Below are positions 26,629 through 34,603 of a DNA stretch of 64,000 nucleotides, in pieces. How positions within the stretch are numbered: the first letter of the stretch is position 1; the number at the start of each line of letters is the position of its first letter. Source of the DNA: Sulfurimicrobium lacus. Lineage in GTDB: Bacteria > Pseudomonadota > Gammaproteobacteria > Burkholderiales > Sulfuricellaceae. A program made the translations under genes and the position numbers. Location of the stretch: assembly GCF_011764585.1 (NCBI RefSeq), contig NZ_AP022853.1, positions 3,009,501 through 3,073,500 of the forward strand, given 5' to 3'. Under the pieces are notes generated by a model, which made no database searches, was not told the origin of the DNA, and saw only the letters and a program-made list of their open reading frames with translations.

Positions 26629-27339
26629 TTAATAATTGACGGAAAAAACCAGCCTGGTACGAAACTCCTTCTGGTTCTCACCCACCCAAGCGTCTGCCGG
26701 AAAAGCCGCGAAACTGGCAGCACGTACGGCACGCAAGGCGGCCTGATCCAGCGTCGGAAAGCCCGAAGAGGAAGCGATATCCGCTTTCATCAGCTTCCCT
26801 GTCCGATCCAGCACATAAACCACCTCGACCACACCGCTCATTCCCAGATCGCGTGCGCTATCCGGATAAATCTTTTTCCTTTCGATCTGCGTGCGCACGT
26901 CCTGTGCGAAACGGCCTTCGGCGGCTGCATTTCTTTGTACGACAGGCGTTTCTTCGACCTTGGGCAATGTTTTGGCGACTGGCGAAACAGGGACGTCAGG
27001 CACGCTTACCGGATTCGCTTCAGGCGCAGGGGACGGTTTTGCGGCGATCGGCGTAACAATCGGTTGCCGTATCGGTTCCGCAGCCACTTTTTGCTGGACG
27101 TGTTCTTGCGGCTTGGGTTGTTCAATCGGCTTGGGCGGCTCGACCCGGGGCGGCGGTTTGGGCAATTCCAGCGGCGGCTCGGACAGCGTGATCTGGATCG
27201 GGGCCTCGACGGGCATGGGTTCATGCTGGATTGCCAGCTTGCTGATCGCCAGCGCCAGGACGAGCCCGAGCAAAAGCGAGCCGCCCTGGGCTACCCACTC
27301 GCGGTTGTCATACATCGTTGGCATGGTTGCGGTTGTCAT
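26629..27339 (-). CDS. tonB: TonB-family energy transducer
   Basis: 236-aa TonB. One N-terminal membrane helix (GGSLLLGLVLALAISKLAI) is followed by a long Pro/Lys/Glu-rich periplasmic linker and the C-terminal TonB domain (YPDSARDLGMSGVVEVVYVLDRTGKL, FPTLDQAALRAVRAASFAAFP). The start at 27339 is chosen for its GGAGGG site. It lies 22 bases after exbD and 39 before the receptor, so it is a dedicated TonB. Confidence 0.94.
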   Translation of the reverse strand: MTTATMPTMYDNREWVAQGGSLLLGLVLALAISKLAIQHEPMPVEAPIQITLSEPPLELPKPPPRVEPPKPIEQPKPQEHVQQKVAAEPIRQPIVTPIAAKPSPAPEANPVSVPDVPVSPVAKTLPKVEETPVVQRNAAAEGRFAQDVRTQIERKKIYPDSARDLGMSGVVEVVYVLDRTGKLMKADIASSSGFPTLDQAALRAVRAASFAAFPADAWVGENQKEFRTRLVFSVNY

Positions 27340-27361
27340 GCTCGGCGCCCTCCGTTCGCTG

Positions 27362-27769
27362 TTATTTACGGGAGGACGCAATGGCCACGGAGCTGATACC
27401 TGCAGCTTTTACCGTATCCATGACATCGACGAGCTGCTGGACGGAAGCGTCGCGATCGCTGTTCACGACGACATCGACGTCCTTGCCGGACTGCTTGAGT
27501 TTGATCAGCGCGGTCTGCAGGCCGGGGAGGGAATAATCGACGCCATCTAACTGTATCTGCCCGGCCTTGGTGACGGTCACCACGGCATGGGTACGCACAT
27601 CCAGCTTTTCCGGCTTGCTTGTGCTTGGCAGCTGGGTCTTGACCCCCAGTGCCGGTATGACGTGCAAACTGATCAGGACAAAAAAGACCAGCAGAAACAT
27701 CATGACATCGATCATGGGGATGATCTCGATGCGCGCCTTGCGCCGCGGTTCTTCATGCCAGAACAACAT
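27362..27769 (-). CDS. exbD: ExbD/TolR-family protein
   Basis: 135-aa ExbD with a single membrane helix carrying the conserved proton-binding Asp (IIPMIDVMMFLLVFFVLI) and a periplasmic domain with VTVTKAGQIQLDG. First gene of the operon; the 257-base gap upstream to the divergent gene at 28027 must contain its promoter. No good Fur or Pho box was found there by eye. Confidence 0.93.
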   Translation of the reverse strand: MLFWHEEPRRKARIEIIPMIDVMMFLLVFFVLISLHVIPALGVKTQLPSTSKPEKLDVRTHAVVTVTKAGQIQLDGVDYSLPGLQTALIKLKQSGKDVDVVVNSDRDASVQQLVDVMDTVKAAGISSVAIASSRK

Positions 27770-28026
27770 AAACGCTTCCTCGTAAGAAACTTGAAAATGC
27801 CAACAAACTCAACCAAGCCGGCGAGTCTATAAGCAGTTTCTTACATTCTTATGAAGCTTTTGTGGCACCAATGTTAATCGGCGTGCAAAAATGAACAGGA
27901 TTTTCCGGCCGGGTATAGCGTCTTAATTTGACCGCCCAACTTGTATTCCGCCGCAAGCAACGCATCTAGTCGCCACCGGTCCCCGCTCCCGGGTTTCGTG
28001 TCCGCCATGCAATGAAGGAAGGATTC

Positions 28027-28443
28027 ATGAGTACCAAGAACACCATAGACGCCCACGTCGAATTTTCTTTCAAGGGCGAAAGCTATTCCCTGTCTGCGAC
28101 AATCGAGCTGGACGACTTCGCCGCGCCCGGCACTTCGCGCCCCTCGCTGCACGCGATCCTGGCCCGCAAGCATGGCATCGACACTTATTCCTATCTCTAC
28201 GAAGTCATGCAGGAAGAGGAAATCCGCTTCGACAACGCGCAAGGATTGGCCGCCGACTTCCTGACGGACGGAGACTTCGATCTGGATGCTTTCGTCGCCA
28301 GGCGGCAGGAACTGCGAACGCTCGACTTGCTGCAGGCTATCGCCACGCGCGAACTGGGCATCGACGACCTCGCGCAGCACCACGCACTCAAAAACGCGCT
28401 TTTCCAGGCCTACGAACTCGGCAGGACTCACCATGCACTCTGA
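28027..28443 (+). CDS. Conserved hypothetical protein coupled to ycaO
   Basis: 138-aa acidic cytoplasmic protein with no signal peptide or membrane helix. A strong GAAGGAAGGA site marks the ATG at 28027. The N-terminal half looks beta-rich (DAHVEFSFKGESYSLSATIEL), the C-terminal half helical. Its end overlaps the ycaO start by 11 bases, so expression is coupled. It has no leader/core look of a RiPP precursor. It may be a partner or regulator of YcaO; the function is unknown. Confidence 0.85.
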   Translation: MSTKNTIDAHVEFSFKGESYSLSATIELDDFAAPGTSRPSLHAILARKHGIDTYSYLYEVMQEEEIRFDNAQGLAADFLTDGDFDLDAFVARRQELRTLDLLQAIATRELGIDDLAQHHALKNALFQAYELGRTHHAL

Positions 28444-30160
28444 AAACTTCATCCCGGGCAAGGACGCCTCGCTCGAATCCTCGATCGCCACCATGCAGGC
28501 CCGGCTGGCGGCCCTCGGCTTCCACGTCGAGGAGCGCTCCTGGCTCAACCCGGTAGACGGCATCTGGTCGGTGCACGTGCGCGACCGCGACTGTCCGCTG
28601 CTGTTCACCAACGGCAAGGGCGCGTCCAGGCTGGCGGCGCTGGCCAGCGCGCTGGGCGAGTTTTTCGAACGCCTGTCGTGCAACTATTTCTGGACCCACT
28701 ACTATCTTGGCGAACAATCCGCCCAGCGCGACTTCGCCCACTACCCGCACGAGCGCTGGTTCCAGCCGGATGAAAGCGGCGCGTGGCCGCAGGAACTGCT
28801 GACCCCCGAGCTGCACCGCTTCTACAACCCGGAAGGCAGCATCGCCGCCGACGCGCTGGTCGACCTCAACTCCGGCGCCACCGAACGCGGCATCTGCGCC
28901 CTGCCCTACGAGCGCCAGCGCGACCGGGCCAGCGTCTGGTTCCCGGTCAACATCATCGGCAACCTATACGTCAGCAACGGCATGTCGGCCGGCAACACGC
29001 CGGAAGAGGCGCGCACCCAGGCGTTGTCCGAAATTTTCGAGCGCCACATCAAGTTCCGCATCATCAGCGAGGGCATCTGCCTGCCGGACGTGCCGGAAGA
29101 AGTGATCGCCCGCTACCCGCGTATCGCAACAGGGATCAGAGCTTTGCGCGCGGCGGGCTTCGGCATCCTGGTCAAGGACGCCTCGCTCGGCGGGGAATAT
29201 CCGGTGATGAACGTGACGCTGCTGCACCCGGATGACCAAGGCTGCTTCTCCAGCTTCGGCGCCCACCCGCGCTTCGAAATCGCGCTCGAACGCGCCCTCA
29301 CCGAGCTGCTGCAGGGACGCGCCCTGGACGCGCTGGGCGGCTTCCCCGAGCCGGGCTTCGACCTGGACGAGATCGCCAGCTCGCCCAACATCGAAATCCA
29401 CTTCGTCGATTCGAGCGGCATCATCAGCTGGAATTTCCTCGGCGACACGCCGGATTACGAGTTCTGCGACTGGAACTTCAGCACCACCACCACCGAGGAC
29501 TACGCCTGGCTGGTCGACCGCATCCACGCCATGGGCCACGAAATCTACATCGCCGACTTCACCCACCTCGGCGTCTACGCCTGCCGCATCATCGTGCCGG
29601 GCATGTCCGAGATCTACCCGGTCGACGACCTGGAATGGGAGAACAACAGCGTCGGCAACCACCTGCGCGAAGCCATCCTCCACCTGCCGGAACTGGACGA
29701 CGACGAATGCGCCGACCTGCTGGAAACGCTGAACGATCTCGGCCTCGCTGACCAGCGCCCGGTCGCCGCCCTGATCGGCCTCGCACCCGACGCCGGCTCC
29801 TTCTGGAGCGACCTGCGCGTGGGCGAACTGAAAACCCTGCTGGCCCTGGCCATCGGCGACGAAGACGCGATCCGCGAAGGCTGCGACTGGATTCGCCACT
29901 TCGAACAGCTCGACGCCGGGCGCCGGCGCGTTTACCGCTGCATCGAGAATTTGCTCAACCTGGGCGACGCCGCGCCTTACCGCAACGCGCTGCAGCAGCT
30001 TTATGGGGCGGAGACGTTGCGGCTGGCGGAAGCGCTGCTCAGTGGCGAGTCGAGATTTTTCGGCGTGGCGGCGCCGGGACTGGCGCTGCACGGCTGCGAC
30101 ATGCACCAGCGGCTGCTGGCGGCTTATGCGAAATTAACTCACAGCCCGCGAGCGGGTTGA
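28433..30160 (+). CDS. ycaO: YcaO (RimO-associated ATP-grasp-like YcaO family)
   Basis: 575-aa protein closely following E. coli YcaO along its length: FIPGKDASLESSIA, SWLNPVDGIWSVHVRD, FTNGKGASRLAALASALGEFFERLSCNYF, NIIGNLYVSNGMSAGNTPEEAR, FGAHPRFEIALERALTELLQGR, then a C-terminal TPR-like region. YcaO proteins activate backbone amides with ATP; the E. coli protein assists RimO in methylthiolating ribosomal protein S12. No cyclodehydratase partner or precursor peptide is nearby, which supports the non-RiPP type. The start ATG lies inside the preceding gene. Confidence 0.95.
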   Translation: MHSENFIPGKDASLESSIATMQARLAALGFHVEERSWLNPVDGIWSVHVRDRDCPLLFTNGKGASRLAALASALGEFFERLSCNYFWTHYYLGEQSAQRDFAHYPHERWFQPDESGAWPQELLTPELHRFYNPEGSIAADALVDLNSGATERGICALPYERQRDRASVWFPVNIIGNLYVSNGMSAGNTPEEARTQALSEIFERHIKFRIISEGICLPDVPEEVIARYPRIATGIRALRAAGFGILVKDASLGGEYPVMNVTLLHPDDQGCFSSFGAHPRFEIALERALTELLQGRALDALGGFPEPGFDLDEIASSPNIEIHFVDSSGIISWNFLGDTPDYEFCDWNFSTTTTEDYAWLVDRIHAMGHEIYIADFTHLGVYACRIIVPGMSEIYPVDDLEWENNSVGNHLREAILHLPELDDDECADLLETLNDLGLADQRPVAALIGLAPDAGSFWSDLRVGELKTLLALAIGDEDAIREGCDWIRHFEQLDAGRRRVYRCIENLLNLGDAAPYRNALQQLYGAETLRLAEALLSGESRFFGVAAPGLALHGCDMHQRLLAAYAKLTHSPRAG

Positions 30161-30281
30161 GTCCAGAATCTGTTTCAGTAGGAATAGTGGATTTCATGCT
30201 AGTGGGTTCCATCCATGCCAAGAACTGATTGAGCATTTTATGTGATTTTGAAAGACTGACCCCGCACTCGTGGGATGAGGG

Positions 30282-30288
30282 GTTGGGC
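30282..30288 (-). other. Integron core-like sequence after the 120-aa cassette gene
   Basis: GCCCAAC on the minus strand, 7 bases after the TGA of the membrane-protein cassette. It matches the RYYYAAC left core of an attC site, but I find no partner GTTRRRY core in the next 120 bases. The site is degenerate or truncated. Confidence 0.4.
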
Positions 30289-30295
30289 CTTGCGC

Positions 30296-30658
30296 TCACG
30301 GCAGAATGTAGCCCTTGCCTCGAAGATATGACTTGGTAATTTCCATCGCGACGATTCCTACGACGGCGAAGACTCCACCCAAGATCAGCGCAAATTTTTG
30401 TGAGTTTGCAGCTTTCGTCTGCCCCAGCGCCAATGCACGAGGCCCGAAGAGCATTACGAGCAAACCAAGAATAATAAAAATACCTCCGCCGAGGCCGCCT
30501 TTACCTGAGAGCTTTATTACTTCCCCGACGTTTGCATGAAGAATTGGCTCGACGATAGAAATGTAGAAGAAAGCGAAACCAACCAACAAAACCACAAAGC
30601 CGGTGGTACGGGGAAACCTCTGTGCTATTGGATGTGGCTGATTTGGTCTTAATGCCAT
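30296..30658 (-). CDS. Small membrane protein in an integron-type cassette
   Basis: 120-aa protein with three predicted membrane helices (TTGFVVLLVGFAFFYISIVEPIL, GGIFIILGLLVMLFGP, FALILGGVFAVVGIVAMEI). The ATG has TAGGAGC upstream. The gene begins 36 bases after the GTTGGGC end of the attC site (minus strand), the usual arrangement for a gene cassette. Function unknown. Base composition is lower in GC than the neighbours. Confidence 0.75.
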   Translation of the reverse strand: MALRPNQPHPIAQRFPRTTGFVVLLVGFAFFYISIVEPILHANVGEVIKLSGKGGLGGGIFIILGLLVMLFGPRALALGQTKAANSQKFALILGGVFAVVGIVAMEITKSYLRGKGYILP

Positions 30659-30693
30659 GGATAGCTCCTATAAATGAAATAGTGGTATGAAAA

Positions 30694-30760
30694 TGCCCAA
30701 CGTGAAGTTGGGGGGCGCTCCGCCTATCGGCGGCGCGCCCCCTCGAACGCAATGTTAGGC
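30694..30760 (-). other. attC site (integron cassette recombination site)
   Basis: On the minus strand it runs from GCCTAAC (RYYYAAC core) to GTTGGGC (GTTRRRY core), 67 bp. The arms between are imperfectly self-complementary with a strong GC stem (GGGGGCGC / GCGCCCCC) and a GATA loop. The core GCCTAAC contains the TAA stop of the upstream cassette gene, a hallmark of cassettes. Size and structure fit known attC sites. Confidence 0.85.
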
Positions 30761-31423
30761 AGCGCCGCGGCCATGCGTGCCCGACGAACTGTTTGGACGA
30801 AATTCAGCGATCCTTACTGCGACACTCGCCATCTCCTTAAGCAATGTGGCAAGTTCGGCGAATCTCATTTCTCTGGTACCAATGACAAGCCTGTCAATCG
30901 TCTTAATGGTCTGATTAGGTTCTGTCGGGTGCGGAACTTCGGGTCCGTCAGCCTTGAGCGCGAAGGGTTGCCCATCTGCGATGCGCCCATCCATCACCAT
31001 TTCTTCCAAATGATGAATCTCGTTGCGGATGGTGCGAAACCTGGCCGCGACTAAGTCCGTTGCGAAGCTAGCTTTTTCCACGTTTAGTTCCTGAGATAAG
31101 GGATCTTGCTGACGGTCACGTCTGAGACGGCGGAAACAGTTCGTCGCACGGTACATGTTCGATATGCACGTTTCGAAGTGGGACATCGACCTGTGCATAG
31201 CCCCGAGATTTAAGGAAGAATGAGTCCCCCAAAATTCTCTCAGCTTGACGGTGCCAGAGTGATACTCGACCAGTGCGGTCTCTACAAGCCGGACATAGGT
31301 ACTGGTGAGAGCGTTGATCTGGTAACGGTTCGAAGGAGACTGGATGAATATGCTCTTGAGCCAGTACTGCGGAAAGCCCGCGGCATGCTCGGGAATTTCT
31401 GGGAGGTCAAATTCTATGTACAT
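30755..31423 (-). CDS. Hypothetical protein in an integron cassette, HEPN-like RNxxxH motif
   Basis: 222-aa protein, start ATG 31423, lying 10 bases after a GTTAGGC core (31434-31440). Its stop is inside the attC core. It is largely helical. The segment FRTIRNEIHHLEE carries an RNxxxH pattern typical of HEPN ribonucleases. The fold is not certain and no nucleotidyltransferase partner is present. Cassette genes of this type often have unknown or defence-related roles. GC content is lower than that of the flanking housekeeping genes. Confidence 0.75.
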   Translation of the reverse strand: MYIEFDLPEIPEHAAGFPQYWLKSIFIQSPSNRYQINALTSTYVRLVETALVEYHSGTVKLREFWGTHSSLNLGAMHRSMSHFETCISNMYRATNCFRRLRRDRQQDPLSQELNVEKASFATDLVAARFRTIRNEIHHLEEMVMDGRIADGQPFALKADGPEVPHPTEPNQTIKTIDRLVIGTREMRFAELATLLKEMASVAVRIAEFRPNSSSGTHGRGAA

Positions 31424-31433
31424 TGGTTAAGCT

Positions 31434-31440
31434 GCCTAAC
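31434..31440 (-). other. Integron core site at the cassette left border
   Basis: GTTAGGC on the minus strand (GTTRRRY), marking the 5' border of the 222-aa cassette. No matching RYYYAAC arm and no intI gene are visible on its outer side. Confidence 0.5.
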
Positions 31441-31530
31441 GACGCTGTAGAAAAAGTATCATCCCCGCATCTTGCCTCAACTGGCCGGGTGCATCAATAT
31501 CCATCCATCATGACTTGACGGATGGACAGG

Positions 31531-31643
31531 ATGGCCCGCTACAAACACATCGACACCAGTTTCTCGCTGTTGATCTGAGCGGCTTCGACAGCCGCTTCTG
31601 CAACGACCGCACCAGCGCGGCCGCCTATCCCCCGGCCATGCTG
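31531..31643 (+). pseudogene. Relic of an IS1182-type transposase
   Basis: Starts with MARYKHIDTS, the typical N-terminus of IS1182-family transposases, then after a deletion of about 30 codons resumes as DLSGFDSRFCNDRT and AYPPAML, also family sequence. Everything beyond is gone. The 388-base gap 31441-31828 otherwise holds only the terminator below and an AT-poor leader of the ATPase gene. Confidence 0.75.
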
Positions 31644-31652
31644 CCAGCGAAC

Positions 31653-31692
31653 GCCCCCGTTGCTCATTGTGAGTAACGGGGGCTTTTCTTTT
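31653..31692 (+). terminator. Rho-independent terminator
   Basis: GCCCCCGTT (31653-31661), 13-base loop, AACGGGGGC (31675-31683), then TTTTCTTTT. It would stop plus-strand transcription entering from the cassette/IS region before the ATPase gene. Confidence 0.85.
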
Positions 31693-31828
31693 GCCCTCGA
31701 GCGAGGCGAAACAAAACTTCCTGCACGTCCCTTGGTCACAGATTGAACGTGGGCGCTGCTTCTAGTCTCACTGAATCTGCCGCACCAATATATGTAGACG
31801 ATCCGAGGATAAGTAACTGCACACACCC

Positions 31829-34129
31829 ATGGCCGACCAGGACACGAAAACAGCCAGCCCGCTCACGGGCTTGAGTACGGACGAGGCGGCACTGCGTCTG
31901 ACGCAATTCGGCCCCAACGAGGTGGCGGAAGAAAAGCCCCATCCGCTGCTCGCCCTGCTGGGCAAGTTCTGGTCGCCGGTGCCGTGGATGCTGGAAGTGA
32001 CGATCATCCTGCAGTTCGCGCTCGGTAAGCCGGACGAGGCCGCCGTCATCGCCGTCCTGCTCGTGGTCAACGCCGTGCTGGGCTATTTCCAGGAAGGGCG
32101 CGCCAACAAGGCGCTGGCCCTGCTGCGGCAGCGCCTCGACATCCAGGCGCGCGTGCTGCGCGACGGCCGCTGGCAACTGGTGCCGGCGCGCAATTTGGTG
32201 CCCGGCGACGCGGTGCATGTGCGCATGGGCGACCTCGTTCCCGCCGACCTGCGCCTTGCGGAAGGACAGGTGCAGCTCGACCAGTCCAGCCTCACCGGCG
32301 AATCCCTGCCGGCGGAAGCGGGGCCGGGCGGCGACGCTTATTCCGGCTCCGTCGTGACCCGCGGCGAAGCCAGCGGAGAGGTGCTCGCCACGGGAACGGG
32401 CACCCGTTTCGGCAAGACCGCGGAACTGGTGCGCAGCGCAAAGACGGTGAGCCACCTGGAGGCGGTGATTTTCGGCATCGTCAAATACCTGGTGCTGCTG
32501 GACGTGGCGCTGGTTGCGGCGCTGCTGGTCTATGCCGTGGCGACGGGCATGCCCCTCACCGAAGTGGTGCCCTTCGCCCTGATCCTGCTGGTCGCCTCCG
32601 TCCCCGTGGCCCTGCCCGCCACCTTCACCCTGGCCACGGCCCTGGGCGCGCTGGAGCTGGCCAAGCGGGGCGTCCTGGTGACGCGCCTGTCCGCCATCGA
32701 AGAGGCCGCCGCCATGGACATGCTGGCGAGCGACAAGACCGGCACCATTACCGCCAACAGCCTGAGCCTGGCGGCGCTCAAGCCCGCCGGAGCCATCACG
32801 GAGAACGATCTGCTGCGCTGGGCGGCGCTGGCTTGCGACGAGGCCACGCAAGACCCCATCGATCTGGCCATTCTCGCCGCCGCCCGCGAACGCACGCTGC
32901 TGGAGCATCCGCCGCGGCGCATCCGCTTCACCCCTTTCGATCCGCAGACGCGCCGCTCTGAAACGCTGTTCGAGGAAAACGCGCTCACCCGCCGGGCCGT
33001 CAAGGGTGCGGCGCTCGAAGTCGCGGCCCTGGCCGGCGCGCCGGATGTCGCAGCCGAAGTCGAAGCCCTCGCGGCAAGCGGATACCGCGTGCTGGGCGTG
33101 GCCATCGGCGACGAAGCCGCGCTGCAATTCGCCGGCCTGGTCGCCCTGCAGGACCCGCCGCGCGAGGATTCCGCCGCCCTGGTGGAGAGCCTGCGCCAGC
33201 TCGGGGTGCGCGTGGTGATGGTGACCGGCGACGGGCAGGCCACGGCACGGACGGTGGCCAGGGCGGTGGGCATCGGCGAGCGCGCCTGCCCGGCGAGCAT
33301 GCTCGCGGAAAACGCCACACTGTCCATCAAGGCATGCGACGTGTTCGCCCAGGTGTTTCCCGAGGACAAATTCCACCTCGTGCAGGCCTTGCAGCACGCC
33401 GGCCACGTGACGGGCATGACCGGCGACGGCGTCAACGACGCGCCGGCGCTGAAACAGGCCGAGGTCGGCATCGCCGTGGCCAACGCCACCGACGTGGCCA
33501 AGGCCGCCGCCAGCCTGGTGCTCACCAACCCCGGCCTGTCCGACGTGGTGGCGGCGGTGGAAACCAGTCGGCGCATCTACCAGCGCATGCTCACCTACAC
33601 CCTCAACAAGATCATCAAGACGCTGGAAATCGCCATTTTCATGAGCGTGGGCGTGATGCTGACCGGCGTGTTCGTGATCACGCCGCTGCTCGTCGTGTTG
33701 CTGCTGTTCACCAACGATTTCGTCACCATGTCCATCGCCACCGACCGCGTGGCGTTCTCGCGCAAGCCCGAGCGCTGGCACATCGCCACCCTGATGCTGA
33801 CCGCCGCACCCCTGGCCGCGCGCGACCTGCTCCACCTGCCGCTGGCGCAGCTGTAGACGCTGATTTTCGTCATGCTGGTGTTCACCGGCCTGGGCAACGT
33901 CTACCTGGTGCGCGAACGCCGCCATTTCTGGCAATCGCGCCCCAGCAGGTGGCTGATGGTCGCCACGGCGCTGGATCTGGCGGTGGTCTGCGCGATGGCA
34001 AGCCAGGGTGTGCTCATGACAGCGATCAGTCCGGCGCTGATCGCAGGCTTGCTGGGGCTGGCGCTGGCTTACCTGGTGCTGATGGATTTCCTGAAAATTC
34101 GCATCTTCCGGCACTTCGGGCTGGCATGA
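31829..34129 (+). pseudogene. P3A-type plasma-membrane H+-ATPase with an in-frame amber codon
   Basis: Proton-pumping P-type ATPase. Intact: actuator LTGES, phosphorylated Asp302 in SDKTGTIT, hinge MTGDGVNDAPALKQAEVGIAV and most membrane helices. At 33854-33856 the frame meets TAG (codon 676). The following 90 codons continue in the same frame with the expected C-terminal helices (TLIFVMLVFTGLGNVYLVRERRHFW to FRHFGLA). A single C-to-T change of CAG would explain the stop. Either the last two or three helices are lost, or the gene depends on suppression. No ribosome site is obvious before the ATG at 31829. Confidence 0.88.
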
Positions 34130-34160
34130 GCGGCAAGCCCGCGGCCTTGATCGCTACACC

Positions 34161-34589
34161 TTAATGCGCCGCGTTCCCCGGCATTCTGCCTGGGGCGATA
34201 TCTGCGGCGCGCAAATCCTCGACCCACAGCGCCAAGGTTTCCGTGGGGGAAACGACCGGCGCGTCGAGAAAGGAAATCACGAAACGGTTTCCCATGTCGG
34301 CCACGCCGATGGCGCAGGGGCACAACGCCAAGGCAGCGGGGCTGGGCAACCGGGCGCCGGGGCAGAACAGGACCGTCTTGGCGTCCTGCATGTCGATGGG
34401 GAGGGATGCGCCGACGCGCAGGTTGAAGCCGTAGTAATCGAACACGCCGATGAAAGCGGCGCCCGCCTGGCGATGAATGCAGGCGCTGAGCGCGGCGGCG
34501 ATCTCGTCCACATCGCGCCAGGGCGTATCGGCCTTGGCGATTTCCTCGACCCAGACGGGATAGCGGCCTTCCACGGTGATGTGCTGCAT
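34161..34589 (-). CDS. DUF6858-family protein (paralogue 1)
   Basis: 142-aa cytoplasmic protein; start chosen for AAGGAG 5 bases upstream. It shares with the 130-aa protein at 36782 the blocks FIGVFDYYGFN, PIDMQDAKTVLFCPGA, IGVADMGNRFVISFLDAP and the C-terminal WVEDLR. I know the family only as DUF6858, seen in sulfur-oxidising proteobacteria. A soluble alpha/beta fold is likely; one conserved Cys (LFCPG) is shared. It is the last gene of the sigma-54 group, 14 bases after the SLAC1 gene. Confidence 0.82.
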   Translation of the reverse strand: MQHITVEGRYPVWVEEIAKADTPWRDVDEIAAALSACIHRQAGAAFIGVFDYYGFNLRVGASLPIDMQDAKTVLFCPGARLPSPAALALCPCAIGVADMGNRFVISFLDAPVVSPTETLALWVEDLRAADIAPGRMPGNAAH

Positions 34590-34603
34590 CGTCACTCCTT
34601 CTA

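Noticed and set aside
27770-28026. Possible Pho box upstream of exbD (CTTCATAAGAATGTAAG on the minus strand)
   Set aside because: Spacing and about half of the positions differ from the CTGTCAT-N4-CTGTCAT consensus; not strong enough to call.
31736-34114. A 792-codon minus-strand open frame opposite the H+-ATPase
   Set aside because: Antisense of a real gene with complete P-type ATPase motifs; its translation is low-complexity and has no recognisable domain.
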